The translations under genes and the position numbers were made by a program. DNA of 5,902 bases from Myxococcaceae bacterium (lineage in GTDB: Bacteria > Myxococcota > Myxococcia > Myxococcales > Myxococcaceae), in the NCBI GenBank assembly GCA_018262385.1, contig JAGSPQ010000387.1:1-5902 (forward strand), written 5' to 3'. Shown here piece by piece: positions 1-5,223 of this stretch (its first letter is position 1; every line of letters starts with the position of its first letter). The notes under the pieces were generated by a model that ran no database searches, was not told the origin of the DNA, and worked only from the letters and a program-made list of their open reading frames with translations.

Positions 1-287
1 GCTGCCTGCTGTTGGGGGTGGCGCTGGGGGGCAGTGCCTGTGGTTCGCTCGAGCTTCCCGCCTACGACGCGGGCTCGGGCCCCACCTGCTACGACGACAG
101 CGAGTGCGCGCCCAACGGCTGCTGCGGCACCGGCACCGCGGTGGTCCACCAGTCCCAGGCGCCCGACTGCAGCGCGGTGAAGTGCAGCGGCGCCTGCCCG
201 ATCAACGGGATCAAGTGCGGCTGCGCGGTGCCGGTCTGCCGGCTCCAGCGCTGCTCCTCGGCGATCGCCACCACCGCCGGTTGTTGA
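1..287 (+). CDS. Small cysteine-rich lipoprotein, 5' end cut by window edge
   Basis: The frame is open from base 3 and ends at TGA 285-287. The true start lies upstream, so TTG at 12 is probably an internal Leu codon. The visible N-terminus reads CLLLGVALGGSACGS, the hydrophobic end of a signal peptide followed by a lipobox-like GSAC, so the protein is probably lipidated on that Cys and held on the cell envelope. The mature part is only about 82 residues and has 12 further cysteines, including a CC pair and the module CYDDSEC (C-x5-C). Such small disulfide-rich lipoproteins are common in myxobacteria and usually have no assigned function. No enzyme motif is visible. A hairpin-capable sequence and a 144-base gap follow before the next gene, so this looks like the last gene of an upstream unit. 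The reading frame and lipoprotein nature are fairly secure; the role is unknown. Confidence 0.75.
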   Translation, partial: CLLLGVALGGSACGSLELPAYDAGSGPTCYDDSECAPNGCCGTGTAVVHQSQAPDCSAVKCSGACPINGIKCGCAVPVCRLQRCSSAIATTAGC

Positions 288-288
288 A

Positions 289-310
289 GGCGAAAGCGAA
301 CCTTTCGGCC
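289..310 (+). terminator. Hairpin right after the lipoprotein stop, possible terminator
   Basis: GGC plus GAAAG (289-296) can pair with CTTTC (302-306) and GCC (308-310), with one bulged G at 307 and loop CGAAC. It starts two bases after the stop codon, where a terminator would sit. There is no T run after the stem, so it is not a standard intrinsic terminator. It could be a 3' stabilising hairpin or part of an operator, because repeat copy A starts inside it. Confidence 0.3.
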
Positions 311-360
311 GCCCGGTGCACTGGAGCGGGAATCGAACCTTTTGGTCGATTCCATGCACT
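297..360 (+). repeat. Imperfect tandem direct repeat upstream of the sigma gene
   Basis: Copy A (297-322) and copy B (334-360) share CGAACCTTT-C/T-GG at the left and TGCACT at the right, with 8 or 9 less conserved bases between. The copies are 37 bases apart. GAACC resembles the -35 element (GGAAC-like) of many ECF promoters, but the distance to TGCACT (14-15 bases) is a little short for a normal ECF spacer, and no standard -10 is obvious. It could be a pair of promoters, or two binding sites for a regulator of the sigma operon. The repeat is seen directly; the function is inferred. Confidence 0.45.
331..351. promoter_or_regulatory. Inverted repeat AATCGA...TCGATT, candidate operator or hairpin
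   Basis: AATCGA (331-336) and TCGATT (346-351) are perfect inverted copies. CC (338-339) and GG (344-345) extend the stem to 8 bp, with one bulged A and a TTTT loop. It overlaps direct-repeat copy B and lies about 80 bases before the chosen sigma start. A two-fold symmetric site here suits a dimeric regulator; in RNA it would be a leader hairpin. No T tract follows the stem, so termination is less likely. Confidence 0.4.
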
Positions 361-419
361 CCTTGACCGCCATCCCTCTACGGTTCCAGCGCGCGCAGAC
401 CGCAGCCGTGCGGCGCGCC

Positions 420-424
420 GAGGG
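420..424 (+). promoter_or_regulatory. Ribosome binding site that sets the sigma factor start
   Basis: GAGGG lies 7 bases before GTG 432. The two upstream in-frame starts (TTG 342, inside the inverted repeat, and ATG 354) have no purine-rich site before them. This supports GTG 432 as the start. Confidence 0.6.
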
Positions 425-431
425 ACAGGGC

Positions 432-977
432 GTGGAGACGCACTCTGACGACGAGCTCTTGCGTCGGGCCCGCCGGGGTCGGCGCGAAGCGTTCGATCAG
501 CTCGTTCGCCGGCACCAGGGCGCGTCGCTGCAGCTGGCGTGGAAGTACCTCGGCGACGCGGCGCTGGCGAAGGACGCCTGCCAGGCGGCGTTCCTCGAGG
601 TGTTCCGGGGCCTGCCCACCTACCAGCCGCGCGATCGGTTCGTCTTCTGGCTGCGGCGGATCCTGATCAACCAGTGCCGGATGGCCGCCCGCTCGACCCG
701 CCTTCGCGAGCGCGCCACCCGATCGCTGGGCCGGCAGCCCTACCCGGCGGTCGAGCGGCCCGACGAGTGGCTGGCGCTCCAGGAGCGGCGAAAGGCGGTC
801 GAAGGGGCGCTGCAGCGGTTGAGCGAGAAGCTGAAGGAGGTGGCCGTGCTGCGCTACGTGTCGGGCCACACCCTGGAAGAGATCGCGGCGATCCTCGAGC
901 TGCCGCTGGGCACGGTGAAGAGCCGGCTGTCGGCGGCGGTGGCGGGGCTGCGCGCAGGCCTCGAGGGGGCACCATGA
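432..977 (+). CDS. ECF-type RNA polymerase sigma factor
   Basis: A sigma-70 family protein of 181 residues, the usual size of an extracytoplasmic-function sigma factor, which directs RNA polymerase to a small set of promoters. Region 2 covers about residues 19-88: DACQAAFLEVF (48-58) is region 2.2 and FVFWLRRILINQC (70-82) fits the region 2.3/2.4 helix. A charged linker (89-120) follows. Region 4 (about 123-178) has the helix-turn-helix GHTLEEIAAILELPLGTVKSRL near 145-166, which reads the -35 element. I chose GTG 432 because it has a good ribosome site and places METHSDDELLRRARRG just ahead of region 2, as is typical; earlier starts would add 26-30 basic residues with no family counterpart. 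Its TGA overlaps the next ATG (ATGA), so the two are probably translationally coupled. No zinc-finger anti-sigma gene is next to it. Its ECF subgroup and target genes cannot be told from the window, though self-regulation through 288-431 is plausible. Confidence 0.92.
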   Translation: METHSDDELLRRARRGRREAFDQLVRRHQGASLQLAWKYLGDAALAKDACQAAFLEVFRGLPTYQPRDRFVFWLRRILINQCRMAARSTRLRERATRSLGRQPYPAVERPDEWLALQERRKAVEGALQRLSEKLKEVAVLRYVSGHTLEEIAAILELPLGTVKSRLSAAVAGLRAGLEGAP

Positions 978-2389
978 GCAGGCGGATCTCGGACGACGAG
1001 CTCAAGCGCTACCTGCTCGAGGATCTGCGGACGCAGAACCCGGAGCTCGAGGGCTTCGACCTGGTGCCCGGGCTGCGCGCCGCGCAGGGCGGGGGCTCGC
1101 GCCGGCCGAGAATTCCAGCGAGCGAGGGGAAGGGGCCGCCGCGCCTGTTCCTCGAGCTGTACTGGGGTGAGGAGCGCCAGCACGCGCGGTCGTTCGGCGA
1201 GATCAAACCCCAGCGGCCGGTGGTGGGCGGGCTGGACGATCGCGCCGCGATGCCGCTGTGGGGGTTTGCGCTCAGCGGCCCGATGCGCCTGGCCGACCAG
1301 CGCGCCGACGCCTACCGGGTGTTCATCCCTCCGGGCGCCGAGCTCGAGCGGCGCGGCAGCGACCGCGAGTTCCACCGGGTCACCTCCGACGATGGGTACG
1401 TGAAGCTGGGCGACGGGGAAGCGGTGCGCTTCCAGATGGGGGACAGCTCGCTGGTCGCCTACGTGCAGCCGCCGCTGCCGCGCCCGTGGGTCAACCCGCT
1501 CGCCCAGGCGCCGCTGCTGTTGCTCGGGCTGGTGGGGTTCTTCGCGCTCGCGTTCGGTGCCCTGGTCGGCTTCGGCCCGTCCGACGATCAGCCGGACTTC
1601 GTGCCGAAGAACCTCTCGCCGGTGGCGGTGCGGCTGATCGCCCCCGAGCCGAAGAAGAAGGAAGCGGCGAAGCGGAAGCTCGAGGCGCTCAAGAAGAAGG
1701 CGCCGGTGGCGAAGAAGAAGGAAGCGGTCGCAGTGGCCAAGCCGACCGCGCTGGTGAGGCCGCCGCGGATCAAGGCGCTCGAGAAGCTCACCGCCGCCGG
1801 GCCGGCGATGAAGGACCTGCTGGCCTCGGTCGACAAGCTGGGCGGCGGCCCGGGGAAGAAGGGCGCGAAGTCCAAGCTGTCGGACCTGATCGGCAAGGGC
1901 ACCCAGAGCAATGCCGGGCTCGGCACCTTCGGGATTGGAGGGGGAGGGGCCGGGGGGATGGGAACCCGGGGGCTGGAGACGCTGCGGGGGAAAGGGGGCG
2001 GGGGGATTGGGGCGATGGGCTCGGGCAACATCGGCAAGGGGGCGGTGGGGGGCACGGTGGCGCGCGCGTCGAGCCGCAGCCTGGCCGCCTCGGGCTCGAT
2101 CGATCGCGAGGCGGTGGCGCGGGTGATCAACTCCCACCTCGGCGAGGTGTCGAGCTGCTACGAGCGGGCGCTGCTGCGCGAGCCGGGGCTGGCGGGGAAG
2201 ATCGTCCTCGAGTGGAACATCTCCACCTCCGGCACGGTGACGACCGCCAAGACCAAGTCCTCGACGATGAAGTCGAGCGCGGTCGAGGGCTGCATCCTGA
2301 CCGCGTTGAAGAAGTGGAAGTTCCCCCCGGCCCGAGGGGCGGGGGTGGTGATCAGCTACCCCTTCCTCTTCAACTCGGTCGGCTACTGA
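974..2389 (+). CDS. AgmX/PglI C-terminal domain protein, TonB-like single-pass membrane protein
   Basis: A 471-residue protein starting at an ATG that overlaps the sigma stop, with GAGGGGG (963-969) just upstream. Residues 1-173 are a probably cytoplasmic region without cysteine; from about 55 to 165 it looks beta-rich (RLFLELYWG, YRVFIPPGAELER, YVKLGDGEAVRF) and resembles the N-terminal domain of other AgmX-like proteins. A single membrane helix spans about 176-201. A Lys/Ala-rich stretch (227-256) and a Gly-rich low-complexity linker (about 285-370) follow, long enough to cross part of the periplasm. The C-terminal domain (374-471) has the AgmX/PglI signature: CYERALLREPGLAGKI, W-N-I-S-x-S-G-x-V, then a second Cys (440) and KKWKFPPA. 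C395 and C440 probably form a disulfide. AgmX/GltJ and PglI belong to the gliding motility machinery of Myxococcus, but the domain is widespread in myxobacteria and does not prove a motility role. Coupling to a sigma factor suggests it could transmit an envelope signal. Family is secure; function is inferred. Confidence 0.88.
   Translation: MSRRISDDELKRYLLEDLRTQNPELEGFDLVPGLRAAQGGGSRRPRIPASEGKGPPRLFLELYWGEERQHARSFGEIKPQRPVVGGLDDRAAMPLWGFALSGPMRLADQRADAYRVFIPPGAELERRGSDREFHRVTSDDGYVKLGDGEAVRFQMGDSSLVAYVQPPLPRPWVNPLAQAPLLLLGLVGFFALAFGALVGFGPSDDQPDFVPKNLSPVAVRLIAPEPKKKEAAKRKLEALKKKAPVAKKKEAVAVAKPTALVRPPRIKALEKLTAAGPAMKDLLASVDKLGGGPGKKGAKSKLSDLIGKGTQSNAGLGTFGIGGGGAGGMGTRGLETLRGKGGGGIGAMGSGNIGKGAVGGTVARASSRSLAASGSIDREAVARVINSHLGEVSSCYERALLREPGLAGKIVLEWNISTSGTVTTAKTKSSTMKSSAVEGCILTALKKWKFPPARGAGVVISYPFLFNSVGY
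1931..2011 (+). other. G-rich purine tract encoding the Gly-rich linker
   Basis: The coding strand has many runs of three to six G here (for example 1940-1944, 1946-1949, 1952-1957, 1994-1998, 2000-2005), enough to form G-quadruplexes in the DNA or mRNA. Fourteen of the 15 Gly codons in this stretch are GGG or GGA, while GGC is common in the flanking coding sequence. This is low-complexity sequence inside the AgmX-like gene, not a separate gene. Confidence 0.6.
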
Positions 2390-2422
2390 GGCGCGATTGC
2401 TCCTCCCTGGCGGCCGGGCTAT

Positions 2423-2436
2423 GAGCGCGGCCGCTC
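2423..2436 (+). promoter_or_regulatory. Hairpin ending at the start codon of the 63-Cys lipoprotein gene
   Basis: GAGCG (2423-2427) and CGCTC (2432-2436) are perfect inverted copies with loop CGGC, and the stem ends one base before ATG 2437. A second pairing is possible between GCGGCC (2410-2415) and GGCCGC (2429-2434), and the two exclude each other. No clear Shine-Dalgarno sequence lies between. This could limit translation of the gene, but short GC stems arise by chance in such GC-rich DNA. Confidence 0.3.
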
Positions 2437-3777
2437 ATGCAGCGCTTCTTCCTCTTGTTCTTCCTTGGCCTCGCGTTGAGCGGGTGCCCGAATCAGGTCA
2501 CTCCTCCGATCGATGTCGATGGGGGCACCAGCGACATCGTCGGTCGCAAGTGCAACGTCGACGCCGAGTGCGGGGGCCTGCGCTGCGACAAGATCCGCCG
2601 CCAGTGCATCTGCCTCTCGGACGAGAGCTGCACGCCGCCGCCCGACTCGGGCCTCGGGGTCCGGTACTGCAACAACTACACGGGCCTGTGCGTCGACACG
2701 ATCGCCGGCTGCAAGCAGAGCTCGGACTGCCAGAGCAGCGAGTACTGCGACGTCAATACCCGCGCCTGCCGTTCGCTGAAGGGCTTCTGCGAGGGCTGTG
2801 CGACCGACGCCGAGTGCGGCGGAGCGATGGACAACTGCGTCCTCGACACCGGCCTGCAGCAGAAGTTCTGCGGCAAGGCGTGCGCGACCACCACCGACTG
2901 CCCGCGCGGCGCGGCGTGCGTCGACAAGGGTGGGGTGAAGCAGTGCTGGCCGGACAAGAGCCCGCTGCCGGGCCAGGCGGCGTCCTGCAAGAACTTCCAG
3001 GGCTGCGTGCCCGACTCGCTGCGGACGTGCAACACCAGCCCCGAGTGCGGGGACTCGAGCCAGCGGTGTGATCCGGCCAGCGGCAAGTGCGTGGCGATCG
3101 TCCAGGTCTGCCCGTTCGGCACCACCTGCGACCCGCGGGCGAAGATCTGCGTCGCCGACTGCGCGGTGGATCTCGACTGTGGAGATCCGAAGCTGCGCTG
3201 CACCAACCGGGTCTGTGAGCCGGTCGGAGAGTGCACCGCCGACGAGCAGTGTCCGGTGAACAAAGTGTGCGCGATCGCCGTGGGTCAGACCACCGGCCAG
3301 TGCGTGCCGTTCTGCCAGGCGGACACCGACTGCGCGGTGGGTCAGTCGTGCCAGCAGATCAACAACCGGTACCGCTGCGCGCCGGGCTGCGCGACCCACT
3401 CCAACTGCCCGCTCAACCAGCGCTGCAATGCCGCCAAGCAGTGCGAGGGGCCGACGGTCGGCACCGGGCGGATCTGCCAGGCGACGACGCTGTGCAACAC
3501 CTGCGAGCTGTGCGACCTCACCCGGCACGAGTGCGCTTCGGCGAAGACCGGGGTGGCCGATGCGGGGATCTCCGGCTTCCCGTACTGCCAGCCGTGCAGC
3601 TCGCCCACCGAGTGCGCGGGCGGCACCTGCGTGGTCGACGTCGGCCCCGCCTACTGCGCGCGCTTCTGCACCAGTGGCCAGGAGTGCCCCCAGGGCTTCG
3701 TCTGCCTCGGTCTCACCAGCGGGCAGCAGAGCGCCTGCGTCCCGGCCAACCGCAGCTGCACCGGAAAGTGTCCATGA
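2437..3777 (+). CDS. Large cysteine-rich lipoprotein with about eleven repeated Cys modules
   Basis: A 446-residue protein. The N-terminus MQRFFLLFFLGLALSGC is a lipoprotein signal with lipobox LSGC, so Cys17 is the lipidation site. ATG 2437 is the only reasonable start, since an in-frame TGA lies at 2422. I count 63 cysteines (about one residue in seven), leaving 62 in the mature chain besides the lipid Cys: enough for up to 31 disulfides. Eleven modules begin with C-x5-C, at residues 39, 92, 121, 149, 198, 242, 266, 293, 318, 387 and 411, mostly with Asp or Glu just before the second Cys, and are followed by further cysteines 5-11 residues apart. Similar proteins in Myxococcota are often matched to Dickkopf-like or EGF-like cysteine-rich domains; that is a resemblance, not an assignment. 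No catalytic motif is visible. It follows the AgmX-like gene by 47 bases and its stop overlaps the next start. It is probably a rigid surface or periplasmic binding or structural protein. Partner and ligand are unknown. Confidence 0.88.
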   Translation: MQRFFLLFFLGLALSGCPNQVTPPIDVDGGTSDIVGRKCNVDAECGGLRCDKIRRQCICLSDESCTPPPDSGLGVRYCNNYTGLCVDTIAGCKQSSDCQSSEYCDVNTRACRSLKGFCEGCATDAECGGAMDNCVLDTGLQQKFCGKACATTTDCPRGAACVDKGGVKQCWPDKSPLPGQAASCKNFQGCVPDSLRTCNTSPECGDSSQRCDPASGKCVAIVQVCPFGTTCDPRAKICVADCAVDLDCGDPKLRCTNRVCEPVGECTADEQCPVNKVCAIAVGQTTGQCVPFCQADTDCAVGQSCQQINNRYRCAPGCATHSNCPLNQRCNAAKQCEGPTVGTGRICQATTLCNTCELCDLTRHECASAKTGVADAGISGFPYCQPCSSPTECAGGTCVVDVGPAYCARFCTSGQECPQGFVCLGLTSGQQSACVPANRSCTGKCP

Positions 3778-4562
3778 CCTCGAATCGGATTGTCCTGCTG
3801 GTGCTGTTGGCGGTCGCGGCCTGCTCTGCACCTCCGCCCGAGAAGCCGCGGGAGATCTGCGGCAACGGGAAGGACGACGACAGCAACGGCTTCACCGACT
3901 GCCAGGATCTCGATTGCTCGGGGCAGATGGGCTGCCCGGTGGTCAGCACCGACGGGGGAAACTTCGGCAGCTGCAGCAAGTGCGGCAAGGCGTGCGTGAA
4001 GCAGGCCGATTGTCTGACGATCGACTTCCAGAACGACACGCCGCCGCCGGAGTGCATCGGGGGCAAGTGCCAGCGCCTCAACACCAACGTCCAGGTCAGC
4101 CTCGAGGTCAGCACCCCCGGGTTGATTGGCTTCTCGCCGTCGCTGCGGGCGCTCAACACCCGCATTGTCAGCAAGCGGGCGCTCGATGGCTCGGCGGTAA
4201 CCTGCCTGGCGGTGCGCGAGGCCGCGATGGGGAAGACCGAGGCGGACGCCGACCAGATCGAGAAGAGCGGCAAGTTCAACCTGCGCGGGTATGACGTCAG
4301 CCCGCTTCAGGCCTCGGGCGGGCAGACGATCAAGCAGCCGTTCGTGAACGTCGCCACCGGCGCCGAGTTCCTGATCTGGACCGAGGTGTGGGGCGGCCCG
4401 GTCGGAACGGTGAGCAAGCTGCCCAGCGGCAGCCGGTACTCGTGGGGCTGCTTCGAGTCGGGCGCGGCGGTGGCAGAGGTGATTCCTGCGGACCACTGCA
4501 TGAACGGGGATGCCGGCACCTGCCGGACCATCAAGGTGAGCCTGACCAACCCCCCGGAGTAG
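3774..4562 (+). CDS. Lipoprotein with Asp/Asn-rich Cys motif and C-terminal beta-like domain
   Basis: A 262-residue protein starting at the ATG of an ATGA overlap with the preceding gene; GGAAAG (3763-3768) lies 5 bases upstream. The N-terminus ends in VLLAVAAC, a lipobox with lipidation at Cys17. Residues 27-48 carry CGNGKDDDSNGFTDC followed by QDLDC, a pattern close to the metal-binding-like motif of MopE-type and other myxobacterial surface proteins; the Asp/Asn cluster (34-42) could bind calcium or another metal. More cysteines follow to residue 99, including a C-x5-C module (74-80) like those of the preceding protein. From about 105 to the end there are only a few cysteines and alternating hydrophobic residues (VQVSLEVS, FVNVATGAEFLIWTEVWGG), suggesting a beta-sandwich-like domain that I do not recognise. 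Translational coupling suggests it is made in step with the 63-Cys lipoprotein, perhaps as its partner. Lipoprotein call is firm; function is unknown. Confidence 0.85.
   Translation: MTSNRIVLLVLLAVAACSAPPPEKPREICGNGKDDDSNGFTDCQDLDCSGQMGCPVVSTDGGNFGSCSKCGKACVKQADCLTIDFQNDTPPPECIGGKCQRLNTNVQVSLEVSTPGLIGFSPSLRALNTRIVSKRALDGSAVTCLAVREAAMGKTEADADQIEKSGKFNLRGYDVSPLQASGGQTIKQPFVNVATGAEFLIWTEVWGGPVGTVSKLPSGSRYSWGCFESGAAVAEVIPADHCMNGDAGTCRTIKVSLTNPPE
4556..4559 (+). promoter_or_regulatory. Ribosome binding site supporting a TTG start
   Basis: GGAG ends 6 bases before TTG 4566 and overlaps the end of the upstream coding region. The alternative GTG at 4575 is 15 bases from it, which is too far, so TTG 4566 is preferred. 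Confidence 0.5.
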
Positions 4563-4565
4563 GCT

Positions 4566-5174
4566 TTGGGGCCCGTGGTCCCGCTGCTCCTCGTACTCGC
4601 TGTTGGCTGGAGTGACTTTCCGGACGCTCCGCCGGCGACGAAGACGCGCCCCCCGAAGAGCTCGCAGCGGCGCGAGGCGCTCGAGGAGTTTCAGACCCTG
4701 CTCGGCCAGTGGCAGAAGGAGCGGCTCGACTTCGCCCGCGAGCAGGACCTGCAGCTGAAGGCCGAAGGGGCCCTCGAGCACTCCCGCGGCGAGCCTTCGG
4801 ATCTCGCCGAGCCGGTGCACGGGTTCAAGAAGGTGGTCGAGGTGAAGAAGCCGACTGCCGGGTCGACCCGCACCGGGCGGGGGAAGGTGATCGAGTTCGC
4901 GCCGCGGGAGAAGCTGAAGTGTGCGGCGCAGAAGCACCAGCGCGAGAAGGCCGAGTCGGCGAACGACGCGTTCGAGGAAGCGATCGAGGTGAACTTCGAG
5001 AAGCGGCGGGCGCAGATCGAGGCCGAGGCGGCGAAGATCCAGGCGGCGGTGAATGAGGCCCGGGCGCGGGAAGCCAACCGGCAGGCGAAGAAGATCGGCG
5101 GGACGATCGATGAGGAAGGGAACTTCGAGGATGACGAGCTGAAGGCCGAGCCGCCGCCGCGCAAGCCGGACTGA
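4566..5174 (+). CDS. Probable exported Lys/Glu-rich helical (coiled-coil) protein, unknown function
   Basis: A 202-residue protein that I do not recognise. The proposed TTG start has a GGAG six bases upstream and lies 3 bases after the previous stop. The N-terminus has a hydrophobic run (VVPLLLVLAVGW, residues 4-15) followed by a Pro-rich stretch, which fits a short signal peptide or anchor. It lacks a Lys or Arg before the hydrophobic part and has no lipobox Cys, so export is likely but not certain. The mature part is highly charged. Residues 33-72 look helical; 114-177 are Glu/Lys/Ala/Arg-rich (EKRRAQIEAEAAKIQAAVNE) and probably form a coiled coil; 182-191 are acidic (DEEGNFEDDE), then a Pro/Lys tail. 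The only cysteine is Cys119, in sharp contrast to the lipoproteins before it. No enzymatic motif is seen. Being fifth in the cluster it may be a periplasmic scaffold or partner of the other envelope proteins. The open frame fits the local coding style, and the long frame on the opposite strand is a shadow. Confidence 0.72.
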   Translation: MGPVVPLLLVLAVGWSDFPDAPPATKTRPPKSSQRREALEEFQTLLGQWQKERLDFAREQDLQLKAEGALEHSRGEPSDLAEPVHGFKKVVEVKKPTAGSTRTGRGKVIEFAPREKLKCAAQKHQREKAESANDAFEEAIEVNFEKRRAQIEAEAAKIQAAVNEARAREANRQAKKIGGTIDEEGNFEDDELKAEPPPRKPD

Positions 5175-5206
5175 GCACCGACCAGACCAGCGAGAGAGCC
5201 CGGTCA

Positions 5207-5222
5207 GCGCTAAAAGAAGCGC
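5207..5222 (+). promoter_or_regulatory. Short hairpin over the ribosome-binding region of the aldehyde dehydrogenase gene
   Basis: GCGCT (5207-5211) and AGCGC (5218-5222) are perfect inverted copies with loop AAAAGA, ending one base before the ATG context at 5224. The only purine-rich ribosome-site candidate (AAAAGAAG, 5212-5219) is in the loop and 3' arm. The rest of the 49-base gap shows no clear promoter or terminator. Confidence 0.25.
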
Positions 5223-5223
5223 C

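Noticed and set aside
322..339. Minus-strand sequence like a tRNA T-arm and 3' end (GGTTCGATTCCCGCTCCA)
   Set aside because: The T-stem does not pair beyond two bases, and no anticodon or acceptor arm can be built around it. It is probably chance, though an old attachment-site remnant cannot be excluded.
363..391. TTGACC as a housekeeping -35 box
   Set aside because: No TATAAT-like -10 lies 16-18 bases downstream (CCAGCG at 386-391).
342..431. Earlier sigma starts (TTG 342, ATG 354)
   Set aside because: Neither has a ribosome site, and both overlap the inverted repeat region. GTG 432 gives the standard ECF length.
539..973. Upstream extension of the AgmX-like gene to base 539
   Set aside because: It would run through the sigma gene in another frame, giving Arg/Gly/Pro-rich sequence. 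ATG 974 has a strong ribosome site and the usual ATGA overlap.
974..2389. Calling the AgmX-like gene agmX, gltJ or tonB
   Set aside because: The C-terminal domain is shared by many myxobacterial paralogues, and no motility gene neighbours are present, so a specific symbol is not supported.
2419..3831. 470-codon minus-strand open frame
   Set aside because: It is a shadow of the 63-Cys lipoprotein gene, which has a lipobox and periodic Cys modules; the antisense product shows only Ala/Arg/Val-rich text.
5175..5223. Terminator after the helical protein gene
   Set aside because: Only 4-5 bp stems (GACC/GGTC, GCGCT/AGCGC) and no T tract are present, so whether the dehydrogenase gene is co-transcribed cannot be decided.
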